NCBI GenBank assembly: GCA_900552555.1
Contig: URZW01000002.1
Span: 124,001 to 188,000 of the forward strand
DNA length: 64,000 bases
Direction of reading: 5' to 3'
From: an uncultured Clostridium sp.
GTDB lineage: Bacteria > Bacillota > Clostridia > TANB77 > CAG-508
In this document: one piece after another, positions 1 through 8,161 of the stretch
How the letters are laid out: each line of letters starts with the position of its first letter
Numbering within the stretch: the stretch's first letter is position 1
Notes under the pieces: generated by a model
Seen by the model: the letters and a program-made list of their open reading frames with translations, nothing else
What the model was told of the DNA's origin: nothing
Database searches by the model: none
Translations under genes and position numbers: made by a program

Positions 1-96
1 CCTGGCGCTTGAAAAATAACTCCTTTCTTGATATTTTTATGCATCTTTCAATTTTACTTTATTATATTACATCAAAATATATTTTGGTGCAAGTGT

Positions 97-146
97 TTTT
101 AATTATTTTTAAAAAACAAAAATACAAGCTCCAAAAAGGAGCTTGT
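97..146 (-). terminator. Rho-independent terminator of the zinc-ribbon gene
   Basis: ACAAGCTCC (124-132) pairs perfectly with GGAGCTTGT (138-146) around an A5 loop. Read on the minus strand, the stem is followed by a T-rich tract made from the A/T run at 97-123. It lies just past the stop codon of the minus-strand gene ending at 175. Confidence 0.8.
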
Positions 147-174
147 AAATGTTACACTTTCCATTAAAAGTGAT

Positions 175-1287
175 TTATTCAATTAACTCTGCTGTACCTA
201 ATGAAACTTTTAATTTAAAATCTTTATCAACATCAACTTTTTTCCAGTCATCAAAAGAAATTAAATAGGTTTTTTGCTTATCATTTACAATACCAGTTAT
301 TTGATATTGCTGCGATTTTGAACTTTCTCTTTCATCTGAAGCAAGATTTAAATTTCCCCAGTAAGGATTTTTATCTTTTCCAGATGTTTTTACACTACGT
401 TCATAGAGCCATTTATCAATTTCATAATAATATTTTGTTTTATAAACCGGTTCTTCTCTATAAACTGGCTCTTTATAGTATTCAGTTTCATAATATGTTT
501 CATATATTGGCTCACTATGTTCTTCTTCTTCGAAGTATCCATTTCCTAAATCATTATAGGTATAGTAGGTATTATATCCTGTAATTCGTTCTTTGGAAAC
601 CTCTCTTGATTTGGTTTCGTAATGATCTAATACAGTGTCATAATGATGAATTTCTTGCACTGAATGCAATAGCCGTGCATTTTTGGGTAATAACCAGTCG
701 TTTTCTTTGACTGTTTGATGTTTTTCAACATCAATTGTCCTATTCCAAGATACTTCAGTTACACTCATAGTAACTTCTTTAGGCTTTACCAAAGCAATAA
801 TCCCAGTTATAAATAATGCTATAATAAGACCAAAAAAAATGTATCTAAATACAGAAGAGGATGCAAAAGACAAAAAATTGCTTTTTAGATTTTGCAAAGT
901 GTTTTTTTTGGTTTCATTCTCAGGATTAAAAACTTTATCAGAGTTTGATTTTGTAGTAGAATTTTTTGAATCATTATTTAAGGTTTTCTTTTTTTGGATA
1001 TCAAAATAATTTTCATCACTTTCTGCTCTTGAAGCACCACAGCAAGTACAGGTATCATAATTATCAGAATTGTAGCTTTGGCAATAACTGCACATCCAGT
1101 CAGGATTTTTATTTATTTTTTTGGCTTTATCATCAGGAACATAATTATCCTTGATGTTTTTTGGTAAAGTAGCTTTGAAATCCTTATCCCTTTGCCGTCC
1201 ACAATTAGGACAACTTTGATATCTACCTAATATTTCTTCTGTCTTACAATATGGACATTTCCACCGTCCTTCAACTATTCTTCTCAT
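175..1287 (-). CDS. Double zinc-ribbon, single-pass membrane protein of unknown function
   Basis: A 370-residue protein. The start at 1287 is chosen because AAAAGGAGGAAC lies just upstream; a longer ORF to 1347 lacks a ribosome binding site. The N-terminus has two zinc ribbons: CPYC...CPNCG (about residues 11-30) and CSYC...CTCCG (about 65-85). A Ser/Asn/Lys-rich linker follows, then one hydrophobic segment (FFGLIIALFITGIIALV). The C-terminal part is rich in Tyr and Glu and has YET/EEPVY-like repeats, probably outside the cell. Similar architecture is seen in Clostridia, but I know of no function. Three in-frame CGG codons (1264-1266, 1195-1197, 673-675) set it apart from host-like genes and suggest recent transfer. 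Confidence 0.75.
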   Translation of the reverse strand: MRRIVEGRWKCPYCKTEEILGRYQSCPNCGRQRDKDFKATLPKNIKDNYVPDDKAKKINKNPDWMCSYCQSYNSDNYDTCTCCGASRAESDENYFDIQKKKTLNNDSKNSTTKSNSDKVFNPENETKKNTLQNLKSNFLSFASSSVFRYIFFGLIIALFITGIIALVKPKEVTMSVTEVSWNRTIDVEKHQTVKENDWLLPKNARLLHSVQEIHHYDTVLDHYETKSREVSKERITGYNTYYTYNDLGNGYFEEEEHSEPIYETYYETEYYKEPVYREEPVYKTKYYYEIDKWLYERSVKTSGKDKNPYWGNLNLASDERESSKSQQYQITGIVNDKQKTYLISFDDWKKVDVDKDFKLKVSLGTAELIE

Positions 1288-1511
1288 AATGTTCCTCCTT
1301 TTGTTATTTTTTATAATTGTATAGTTTGAGTTAATTGATTTTTGCACAAAATGTTGCTTTATAAAAAATTATAACAGGTATATGAGATTATGTCAAATAA
1401 TTACTCAATATCAATAAGTTTTCTGGCATAAATAAAACATTTTCAAAAGTTATTACTTAAGACATTATCATAAATTAATCATAAGATTAGTCACAAATTT
1501 ATGAAATAGCA

Positions 1512-1540
1512 TTGACAAAATTTACATAATGTGTTATTGT
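1512..1540 (+). promoter_or_regulatory. Sigma-A type promoter
   Basis: TTGACA (1512-1517), a 17-nt spacer and TATTGT (1535-1540) lie about 45 bp upstream of the gene starting at 1583. Confidence 0.6.
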
Positions 1541-1582
1541 TTATTTGTCACAATAAATTTTTTAACAATAGGAGGTTTTAGC

Positions 1583-2059
1583 ATGGAAGAATACAAATTA
1601 TTTCATGTAACACGTAACTTAGCTAAACACGCATTTGAACTTGACGATGCTATTCATGGCTCACCATTGCACAAAGAAGTAACAGACTGGGCAGTAAAAA
1701 AACCAGGGCTGTATGTTCAGCGGTTAACAGCTGAAAAACTGAGACTGGAAGCATTACTTTCGGATTTGCAGTATGTTATGAGATGCAAGAATATCCAAAT
1801 GGAGCTGGAAAACAAACCATTTGATATGAATGAAGAAGACTGTGATGCTTATATATATCACAGATTTCATCATCGCTCGTTTTCATACGCAGAAAAAGTT
1901 AGTTTCTGGCTTCAGGAAAAGACCCCTGAAGATATCGATCTGATTGTTCCAAAGGCAAAAAGACAGTTAAATGCCTTAGTGGCGGCAATTCAGGATGTGA
2001 ATGTGAGTCTTGTAAGATATAGCAATTATTACGAGACAGCCAAAGAAACAGAAGGCTAA
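1583..2059 (+). CDS. Unrecognised soluble protein, 158 aa
   Basis: ATG at 1583 follows the ribosome binding site AGGAGG (1570-1575); upstream in-frame codons are not preceded by one. The product looks soluble, is mixed-charge and mostly helical (for example AEKLRLEALLSDLQYVMRC) and ends with the Tyr-rich YSNYYETAKE. I do not recognise a family. Codon use is unlike the neighbours: CTG, CAG, GGG and GAC are common, and there is one in-frame CGG (1721-1723). It has its own promoter and terminator, so it is an independent unit. Together these suggest horizontal acquisition, but the source cannot be told from sequence alone. Confidence 0.75.
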   Translation: MEEYKLFHVTRNLAKHAFELDDAIHGSPLHKEVTDWAVKKPGLYVQRLTAEKLRLEALLSDLQYVMRCKNIQMELENKPFDMNEEDCDAYIYHRFHHRSFSYAEKVSFWLQEKTPEDIDLIVPKAKRQLNALVAAIQDVNVSLVRYSNYYETAKETEG

Positions 2060-2079
2060 GTAGTTTAGCAACAAACCTC

Positions 2080-2110
2080 AAAGGTTCCCTATTTTTAGGG
2101 GACCTTTTCT
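2080..2110 (+). terminator. Rho-independent terminator
   Basis: AAAGGTTCCC (2080-2089) pairs with GGGGACCTTT (2098-2107; one G-U) around an AT-rich loop, followed by TTCT. It is 20 bp downstream of the stop at 2059. Confidence 0.8.
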
Positions 2111-2170
2111 AATAATTTATCTTGATTTTATATCTACTAATAGGTTATAATAAATATGTAAAGAAGAACA

Positions 2171-2230
2171 GGAGAAAGGGATTAATCAATTATAGATTAA
2201 TATTTCTATATATTGATTATGTAAAAAATA
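2171..2230 (+). promoter_or_regulatory. Hairpin and start-stop codon between the Shine-Dalgarno and the uvrC start
   Basis: The only good Shine-Dalgarno (GGAGAAAGGG, 2171-2180) lies about 50 nt before the uvrC ATG. Between them, AATCAAT-TATAGA (2184-2196) pairs with TCTATA-ATTGATT (2205-2218, one bulged T). Folding this hairpin brings the Shine-Dalgarno close to the start codon. An ATG directly followed by TAA (2219-2224) lies just after the stem. Confidence 0.5.
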
Positions 2231-4018
2231 ATGTTTAACATAGAAGAAGAGTTAAAAAAACTACCGGGAAAACCTGGAGTATATGTAATGCACGACAAAG
2301 ACGACAATATAATCTATGTAGGAAAAGCAGTTTCATTAAAGAACAGAGTAAGGTCATATTTTAGAAAAACAAATAAGACCGAAAGAATCAAAAAAATGGT
2401 AAGTTTAATAGACCACTTTGAATACATAGTTGTTGACAATGAGGCAGAGGCATTGATTTTGGAATGTAACTTAATCAAGAAAAACAGACCCAAATTCAAT
2501 GTTTTATTAAAAGATGACAAAACATATCCATATATAAAAATAGATGTAAAATCAGACTATCCAACTGTAGTTTTAACAAGAAGAGTTATAAATGATGGAG
2601 CAAAATATTTTGGACCATATGCAAATCCAGGTGCTGCTAAAGAAATGATAGATTTTATAAAACAAAAATATAAAATACGTCAATGTAGAAATTATCAAGG
2701 TAGAACAAGACCATGTCTAAATTATCACATAAAAAGATGTTTAGCACCATGTATGGGATATGTAACACCAGAAGAGTACAAAAAACAAATTGACGAAATA
2801 ATTGATTTGCTAGAAGGAAAAACAGATAAAATTTTAAAAGAACTAGACAAGCAAATGCAAGAAGCATCAGCAAAACTAGATTTTGAAAAAGCTGCAGAAC
2901 TAAGAGATAGAAAATTAGCAATAGAAAGAGCATCATCAAAACAAAAAGTATCGAATATTTCAGAAAACAACATAGATGTTATAGGACTATATAAATCAGA
3001 ATTAGAAGTATGTATAGAAATTTTTTTTGTGCGTGGAAGTAAAATGATAGGAAGAGAACACTACTTTTTTACAGAATTAAAAGATATGGAAGATAGTGAA
3101 ATTTTATCAGGATTTATAAAACAATATTATTTAGAAAATCCAAACATACCAAGCAAAATAATGCTGAGAGAAGAATTGCCTGAAAAAGATGTAATAGAGA
3201 AATGGTTATCCACAATGTTAGGAAAAAAAGTGGAACTTAAAAGCCCTAAAAAAGGCGAAAAACTAAGATTTGTAGAGATGGCAGAAAATAATGCAAAAGT
3301 TACACTAGAAAACAAAGAAAAAGACAAATCAGAAATATTAATGGAACTAAAAGATGTACTAAAAATGGACAAATTACCACGAAAAATTGAAACATATGAT
3401 ATATCAAATATCTCAGGAGAATTTATGGTTGCAGGAATGTGTGTAATGCAAGACGGAGTTATCAAGAAAAACTTATCAAGAAGATTTAAAATAAAGACAG
3501 TCTTAACACAAGATGACCCTAAATGTATGGAAGAAGTTGTAACAAGAAGATTAGCACATTCAATAGAAAACGAAGATAAAGGCTTTGGAAAACTACCAGA
3601 CGCAATATTTGCAGATGGTGGTATAACACAAATTAGAGCAATTAGGAATGCTATAAACAAATATGAAAACCAAGATATAAAAATATTTGGTATGGTTAAA
3701 AACGACAAGCATCAAACTAGAGCATTAATAGACGAAAATAGAAATGAAATACCAATTTCAAAAAATCTTATGAATTTAATAACAAGATTCCAAGACACTG
3801 TACATGATACAGCAATTACATATCACAGAAAATTGCGTGCTAAAGCAATTACTAAATCAGAGTTAGATGATATTGAGGGAATAGGTGAAGTTAAGAAAAG
3901 GGAATTACTTAAAAAGTTTGGAAGTGTTGAAAAAATAAAACAGGCTTCTAAAGAAGAATTAATGCAAGTAAAAGGTATAACAGAAAAAATAGTAAAACAA
4001 ATAAAAAAAAGAGATTAA
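2231..4018 (+). CDS. uvrC: Excinuclease ABC subunit C
   Basis: UvrC, 595 residues, the usual length. It makes the 3' and 5' incisions around DNA lesions bound by UvrAB. The order of domains is standard: an N-terminal GIY-YIG nuclease (about 13-95, with GVYVMHDKDDNIIYVGKA), a cysteine cluster (C152, C162, C170, C174) that probably binds Fe-S or metal, a UVR motif (about 203-235, DFEKAAELRD), the UvrC RNase-H-like nuclease (YDISNISG onward), and C-terminal helix-hairpin-helix repeats (DDIEGIGEVKKRELLKKFG). It stands alone, flanked by terminators. Its start region has an unusual structured leader (2171-2230). Confidence 0.97.
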   Translation: MFNIEEELKKLPGKPGVYVMHDKDDNIIYVGKAVSLKNRVRSYFRKTNKTERIKKMVSLIDHFEYIVVDNEAEALILECNLIKKNRPKFNVLLKDDKTYPYIKIDVKSDYPTVVLTRRVINDGAKYFGPYANPGAAKEMIDFIKQKYKIRQCRNYQGRTRPCLNYHIKRCLAPCMGYVTPEEYKKQIDEIIDLLEGKTDKILKELDKQMQEASAKLDFEKAAELRDRKLAIERASSKQKVSNISENNIDVIGLYKSELEVCIEIFFVRGSKMIGREHYFFTELKDMEDSEILSGFIKQYYLENPNIPSKIMLREELPEKDVIEKWLSTMLGKKVELKSPKKGEKLRFVEMAENNAKVTLENKEKDKSEILMELKDVLKMDKLPRKIETYDISNISGEFMVAGMCVMQDGVIKKNLSRRFKIKTVLTQDDPKCMEEVVTRRLAHSIENEDKGFGKLPDAIFADGGITQIRAIRNAINKYENQDIKIFGMVKNDKHQTRALIDENRNEIPISKNLMNLITRFQDTVHDTAITYHRKLRAKAITKSELDDIEGIGEVKKRELLKKFGSVEKIKQASKEELMQVKGITEKIVKQIKKRD

Positions 4019-4019
4019 G

Positions 4020-4133
4020 CAAAAGTTGTCAAAAGGGACGCCCCTTTTTGACAACTTTTTATAAAATTTCAAAAGACAACTTTTTTGATAACTTTACTTG
4101 TCAAAAAAGGGCGTCCCTTTTGACAACTTTTAT
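4020..4133. repeat. Two head-to-head GGGACG-type palindromes, bidirectional terminator
   Basis: Two copies of a palindrome sit between convergent genes: AGTTGTCAAAAGGGACG and its complement at 4022-4060, and an inverted copy at 4098-4133. Each folds into a stem of about 17 bp followed by a T run. The second copy overlaps the stop codon of the minus-strand gene. The same element is at 35286-35323, with looser relatives at 21699, 28500, 55003 and 62541. Confidence 0.85.
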
Positions 4134-5704
4134 TTAGAAACCAAATATATATTATCCATAACAACCTCAGAATTAGGGCCAATTTCAGATTTATAAAGTA
4201 AAGAAATATTCTTAAACTCAGACTCTTCCTTGATTCTATTCAAAATAGCATCATTATCCATATAAGATTTAATAGATAAAATATAAGAATTCTCACCATT
4301 TAAACTATCATCATTGATAACATAATGAAGTTCATCATTATTATTAACATTAATAACTAAAGTTCTATCATAAATCATCATCTCAGGAACACTTTGCATA
4401 TGATTAAAGAAATTATCATAAACATACACAAAAGATTTATCCTTATTTTCTTCAGCAATATCTAAAATATTTTTATAATTCTCATACAAAAATAGTGGCT
4501 TAGAAAATATAAAACCATTTATTACTAAAGCAAGAGAAATTGCAATAAATAAAATATTTTTATATTTAAATTTAATAAATTCATTTAATATAAAGAAAAT
4601 TGTTAAAACGACAAAAGGAATAACAGGCATTATGTATCTCAACTCTTGGAAGGATGTCATCCTAACAGCTATAAAATAGTAAAAAATACTTGGTACAATT
4701 GTAACTAAAACAATAAACTTTTCTTTACTCTTTACACATAAAACAACAGTAGCAATTACAAATAAAATTAGTGTAATAACCATTAAAGCAACATTTGAGT
4801 TATTTATACTAAAAGAAAAAGCAAGATGCTTTAAATATTCAAATACATGTGTAAAATATCCACTATTTTCTAAATTAGTTAATCCCCTATCTGAAAATAA
4901 CAAATGTTTTATACAAGGTACAAATATAAGAATTCCAACAACTGCATAAACAATATGTGAAACAACATATTTAGAAATTGCTTCTTTATCTTTTTTAGTT
5001 CTTATCATTTCAATTAACATTATTGCAAATATGAAAAAAGCATAAATTGCAAAAAAGTATTGTGTTAAAAATCCTAAAACAGTTATAACTCCAAGCTGAA
5101 TTGTAAACTTTTTGTCCATTACAAAATCATTTTTATATAATTTTAAACTCAAATAAAAATATAATAAAATAAATAATGTAAGAAGCATGTACATTCTTTG
5201 GAAAATAACCATAGAAATAGTACCCATTGATAATCCATATAAAATTAAAGCTGGTATTATTAAATTTTCTTTATTTAATAATTTTAAAATCTTAGAAATT
5301 ACCAAACAACTAATTATAAATGCAATTATATTTACAATAAAAGCTGAATAGAAAGAAAATTTTCCACCAAAAAATAATGTTGCAAAATGTACTAGAGTAT
5401 AGAAAAATGGAGGATGATTATCATATGCTTGATTTAAATATAATGCTTTAAAGTTCAAAATGTTACTTGGCAATAAACTCAAAGCATTTTGAACGTATTC
5501 TTTTGTTCTCCAAGTTGGGTTATTTGTATTATTATCATAGACAGACAGTACACCATTATCTGGATTTACAGAAGAACATATAGTGTATCCTTCATCCTCA
5601 TGTAATCCAACTTTTTTGGTTTGATAAAAAAATATTATACCAGACATTATTGCAATTAAAACAACCAATAAAATTTTTTTTAATTTTTCCTTATTTTTTA
5701 ACAT
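4130..5704 (-). CDS. GT39/ArnT-like polytopic glycosyltransferase
   Basis: A 524-residue membrane protein with roughly eleven hydrophobic helices. After the first helix comes LHEDEGYT (about residues 34-41), the acidic loop motif that in GT-C glycosyltransferases of the GT39 (PMT/ArnT/YkcB-like) group holds the catalytic Asp/Glu. A following loop has a YDNHPPFFY segment, also typical of these enzymes. They transfer a sugar from a polyprenyl-phosphate donor on the outer face of the membrane. The acceptor is not predictable. An AGAAAGGT site precedes the ATG at 5704. It is probably cotranscribed with the small gene at 5746-5913, 41 bp upstream. Confidence 0.8.
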   Translation of the reverse strand: MLKNKEKLKKILLVVLIAIMSGIIFFYQTKKVGLHEDEGYTICSSVNPDNGVLSVYDNNTNNPTWRTKEYVQNALSLLPSNILNFKALYLNQAYDNHPPFFYTLVHFATLFFGGKFSFYSAFIVNIIAFIISCLVISKILKLLNKENLIIPALILYGLSMGTISMVIFQRMYMLLTLFILLYFYLSLKLYKNDFVMDKKFTIQLGVITVLGFLTQYFFAIYAFFIFAIMLIEMIRTKKDKEAISKYVVSHIVYAVVGILIFVPCIKHLLFSDRGLTNLENSGYFTHVFEYLKHLAFSFSINNSNVALMVITLILFVIATVVLCVKSKEKFIVLVTIVPSIFYYFIAVRMTSFQELRYIMPVIPFVVLTIFFILNEFIKFKYKNILFIAISLALVINGFIFSKPLFLYENYKNILDIAEENKDKSFVYVYDNFFNHMQSVPEMMIYDRTLVINVNNNDELHYVINDDSLNGENSYILSIKSYMDNDAILNRIKEESEFKNISLLYKSEIGPNSEVVMDNIYLVSK

Positions 5705-5745
5705 TTAAAAATCAACCTTTCTATAAAAAGTGGAAACCATGGGCA

Positions 5746-5913
5746 TTACTGCCCAGGTTTTTTGAAGACAGTTCTCACATTTACAGGAGAGCCATTTGGT
5801 CGGACAAAACAAATATTAATTGGAATTATATTTTGCTTTCTCCGAGCTAATATCTTAGAAAAGTAAGATATTAGTAAGGCAAGTACACAGAATATAAAAA
5901 TCTTTTTCTTCAT
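5746..5913 (-). CDS. Small secreted or membrane-anchored peptide, 55 aa
   Basis: Not a long ORF, but AAAGGAGGCAACAA before ATG at 5913 is a very strong start. The N-terminus MKKKIFIFCVLALLISYF is a signal peptide or anchor. The rest is basic and ends VFKKPGQ. It is the first gene of a likely operon with the glycosyltransferase. I do not recognise a family. Codon 24 is CGG (plus-strand 5842-5844). If CGG causes +1 frameshifting here, as proposed for two other genes in this window, the product would end a few residues later after GESKI. So its real length is uncertain. Confidence 0.6.
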   Translation of the reverse strand: MKKKIFIFCVLALLISYFSKILARRKQNIIPINICFVRPNGSPVNVRTVFKKPGQ

Positions 5914-6044
5914 TTGTTGCCTCCTTTAAATATATTTATTTTTTCATCAAGATTATAGCACCATTTGAAAATTTTAACAATAAAATTTTAATAATTGGAA
6001 TATTTTATTTTTTTTTGAATATATATTAACAAGGGGGAGTTTTA

Positions 6045-6242
6045 ATGGAAAATATTTTTAATGTGAAATATAATTCAAAATTGGACAGGCTTGAAATACC
6101 AAAAGAAACTAGAAAATTTAAAATATTTGATTTCTTAAAAAATCATAAATTTTTTTCTATGATTATAATGAGTTTTTTTATTTTTTCAGGTATTAACTTT
6201 TACTTGGTTTTTAGTTTTATGAAAATTTTAGAAAATATTTGA
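6045..6242 (+). CDS. Small single-pass membrane protein, 65 aa
   Basis: AAGGGGGAG precedes the ATG at a good distance. The first half is charged and cytoplasmic (SKLDRLEIPKETRKFKIFDF). The second half is one hydrophobic helix (FFSMIIMSFFIFSGINFYLV) ending near the C-terminus, so the topology is that of a tail anchor. No family recognised. It lies upstream of the rRNA methyltransferase gene with a 90-bp gap. Confidence 0.65.
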   Translation: MENIFNVKYNSKLDRLEIPKETRKFKIFDFLKNHKFFSMIIMSFFIFSGINFYLVFSFMKILENI

Positions 6243-6300
6243 TGATTAATTCTTTAAAAAAATAAAAAAATATGGTAAAATAGAACTATTCTAGGAAAGA

Positions 6301-6333
6301 GGAGGATAGTAGCTATTAAGCTATATAAAAAAT
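6301..6333 (+). promoter_or_regulatory. Hairpin between Shine-Dalgarno and start codon
   Basis: GGAGG (6301-6305) is 28 nt from the ATG at 6334, too far for normal use. TAGCT (6310-6314) and AGCTA (6319-6323) form a small hairpin between them that would shorten the distance by 14 nt. This is the second such arrangement in the window, after uvrC. Confidence 0.4.
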
Positions 6334-7197
6334 ATGAAATTAGCAAATGAATGGAAAGATTATAAAATAATAGACATGGCAGATGGCCAAAAACTAGAAA
6401 AATGGGGAGATGTAATATTATCTAGACCAGACCCACAAATAATATGGAAAGACAAAATCTATCCAAAAAAATGGAAAGAAATAAATGCAATATATCACAG
6501 AAGTAGTTCTGGTGGAGGTTCATGGGAATTTAACAAAAAAATGCCTAAACAATGGCAAATAAAATATAAGAATTTAACATTTAATATCAAACCAATGGGT
6601 TTTAAACATACAGGTCTATTTCCAGAACAGGCAGTTAACTGGGACTGGATGATAAACAAAATTAAATCAGAAAAAAGAGAAATAAAAGTATTAAATTTAT
6701 TTGCATATACAGGTGGTGCAACAGTAGCGTGTGCATCAGCAGGAGCGTCAGTATGCCATGTTGATAGCTCAAAAGGAATGACAACATGGGCAAAAGAAAA
6801 TATTGAATCATCTGGATTAAAAGACAGACCAGTTAGATTTATTGTTGACGATGTTGTTAAATTTGTAAACAGGGAAATAAGAAGAGGCAATAAATATGAT
6901 GCAATAATAATGGACCCACCATCATATGGTAGAGGAGCAAAAGGGGAAGTATGGCAATTTGAAAATAATATATATGATTTAGTAGAATTGTGTACAAATG
7001 TATTATCAGATAACCCACTATTTTTCTTAATAAATTCATATACAACAGGAATTTCAAGCAAGGTTTTAGAAGATATTTTGAATTTAACTGTCGCCAAAAA
7101 ATATAAAGGAAAATTGGAATCAGGAGAAATTGGAATTCCTATGGAAAATTCTAGCTTAGTATTGCCATGTGGAATCTATGGAAGATGGGAAAGATAA
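6334..7197 (+). CDS. Class I SAM-dependent RNA methyltransferase, RlmI/RlmK-like (COG1092)
   Basis: A 287-residue methyltransferase. The SAM-binding motif VLNLFAYTGGAT is at 119-130, an acidic post-motif (VDSSKGM) at 143-149, and DPPSYGRG at 194-201. The last is the DPPxFxxx-type catalytic loop of RlmI/RlmK-like m5C/m7G 23S rRNA methyltransferases. The usual N-terminal PUA domain is missing; instead there is a short beta-rich segment (ILSRPDPQIIWKDKIYP), as in the shorter Firmicutes members. The substrate is therefore inferred as rRNA, but the position is unknown. The next gene is another RNA-modification enzyme, consistent with a small RNA-maturation operon. Confidence 0.85.
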   Translation: MKLANEWKDYKIIDMADGQKLEKWGDVILSRPDPQIIWKDKIYPKKWKEINAIYHRSSSGGGSWEFNKKMPKQWQIKYKNLTFNIKPMGFKHTGLFPEQAVNWDWMINKIKSEKREIKVLNLFAYTGGATVACASAGASVCHVDSSKGMTTWAKENIESSGLKDRPVRFIVDDVVKFVNREIRRGNKYDAIIMDPPSYGRGAKGEVWQFENNIYDLVELCTNVLSDNPLFFLINSYTTGISSKVLEDILNLTVAKKYKGKLESGEIGIPMENSSLVLPCGIYGRWER

Positions 7198-7245
7198 AAT
7201 TTAATTATTTTTCAAATTAATTCGTACTTGAAAAAGGAGAAATAT

Positions 7246-7936
7246 ATGCAAAATTTAAAAGTGATTTATGAAGATAATCATATTATAGTAGTAGAAAAAA
7301 CACCCAATATTCCATCACAATCAGACAAAACTGGTGATATTGATATGCTTACACTTGTAAAAAAATATTTAAAAGAAAAGTATAATAAACCTGGAAATGT
7401 ATATTTAGGACTTGTACATAGACTGGATAGACCTGTTGGTGGAATTATGATTTTTGCTAAAACATCTAAAGCCGCAGGAAGATTAAGTAATCAAGTAAGA
7501 GAAAAAATATTTAAAAAGGAATATTTGGCTGTTGTTGATGGGAAAGTCAATCAAAAGAAGCGGAAGTTTAGAAAACTACTTATATAAAGATGAAAGAAAT
7601 AATATGAGCAAAGTTGTTAGCAAAGATAAGAAAAATGCAAAACTTGCAAAATTAGATTATGAAGTAATAACATATAATGAAGTAAAAAATTTAAGTTTAT
7701 TAAAAATCAATTTGCACACAGGAAGGCACCATCAAATAAGAGTTCAACTGTCAAATTTTGGACATAGCATATTTGGAGACCAAAAATATGGTACAAGGGG
7801 ACAAGGCAAACAAATTGCTTTGTGGGCATATAAATTGACAATTGAACATCCAATAAGTAAAGAAAAAATGACATTTACAGATTTACCGGAAACAGTTGGA
7901 ACTTGGTGCATTTTAAGAGATATAAATAATTTATAA
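7246..7936 (+). CDS. RluA-family RNA pseudouridine synthase, +1 frameshift at CGG
   Basis: Coding parts are 7246-7560 and 7562-7936, joined by skipping C7561, for 229 residues. ATG at 7246 follows AAAAAGGAGAAAT. The catalytic motif LVHRLDRPVGGIMIFAKT, with the essential Asp, is in the first part. The second part holds GSLENYLYKDE, the LHTGRHHQIRVQL motif and the C-terminal strands. Frame 0 runs ...AAG AAG CGG AAG TTT and stops at 7585-7587. Reading C-GGA-AGT instead continues straight into the family's GS/TLENYL segment with no residue lost. The rest of the gene is intact and host-like, so it seems functional through frameshifting rather than decayed. The RNA target is unknown. Confidence 0.85.
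7555..7570 (+). other. Proposed +1 frameshift site (AAG CGG AAG T)
   Basis: In-frame CGG at 7561-7563. Skipping its C puts the ribosome on GGA AGT (Gly-Ser). The identical heptamer CGGAAGT is at the frame change in recD2 (60727-60733). Confidence 0.7.
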
Positions 7937-7941
7937 ATGAA

Positions 7942-7986
7942 AACTATTAAAGGAATTTTTACAATATCCTTTTAATAGTTTTTTTA
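7942..7986 (+). terminator. Rho-independent terminator
   Basis: AACTATTAAAGGA (7942-7954) pairs with TCCTTTTAATAGTT (7967-7980, one bulge), followed by a T run. It ends the RNA-modification pair. Confidence 0.8.
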
Positions 7987-8161
7987 AATTTTTATTGATT
8001 ATAAATATTATATTAATGATTTTATAAAAGTAATAAAATGTTTTATAAACAAGAAAATATAAAATAATATAAAAGAAAATACACTTTTTATAAAACAAAA
8101 TTTGTATTTGTCAAATTAGATGATAAACTATAGAAAACTTAAGAAAAAGCGTGGTGAGAAA

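Noticed and set aside
1899..2081. Minus-strand ORF opposite the 158-aa gene
   Set aside because: Shadow of the plus-strand gene; no ribosome binding site and no family features.
2219..2224. uvrC start at ATG 2219
   Set aside because: It is followed directly by TAA. ATG 2231 begins the conserved UvrC N-terminus.
7532..7936. A separate small gene for the second half of the RluA-family protein
   Set aside because: No ribosome binding site at its first ATG, and the two halves join exactly within the conserved GSLENYL segment.
7228..7936. Pseudogene call for the RluA-family synthase
   Set aside because: One lesion only, at the same heptamer as in recD2, and strong conservation on both sides. 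Frameshifting explains it better than decay.
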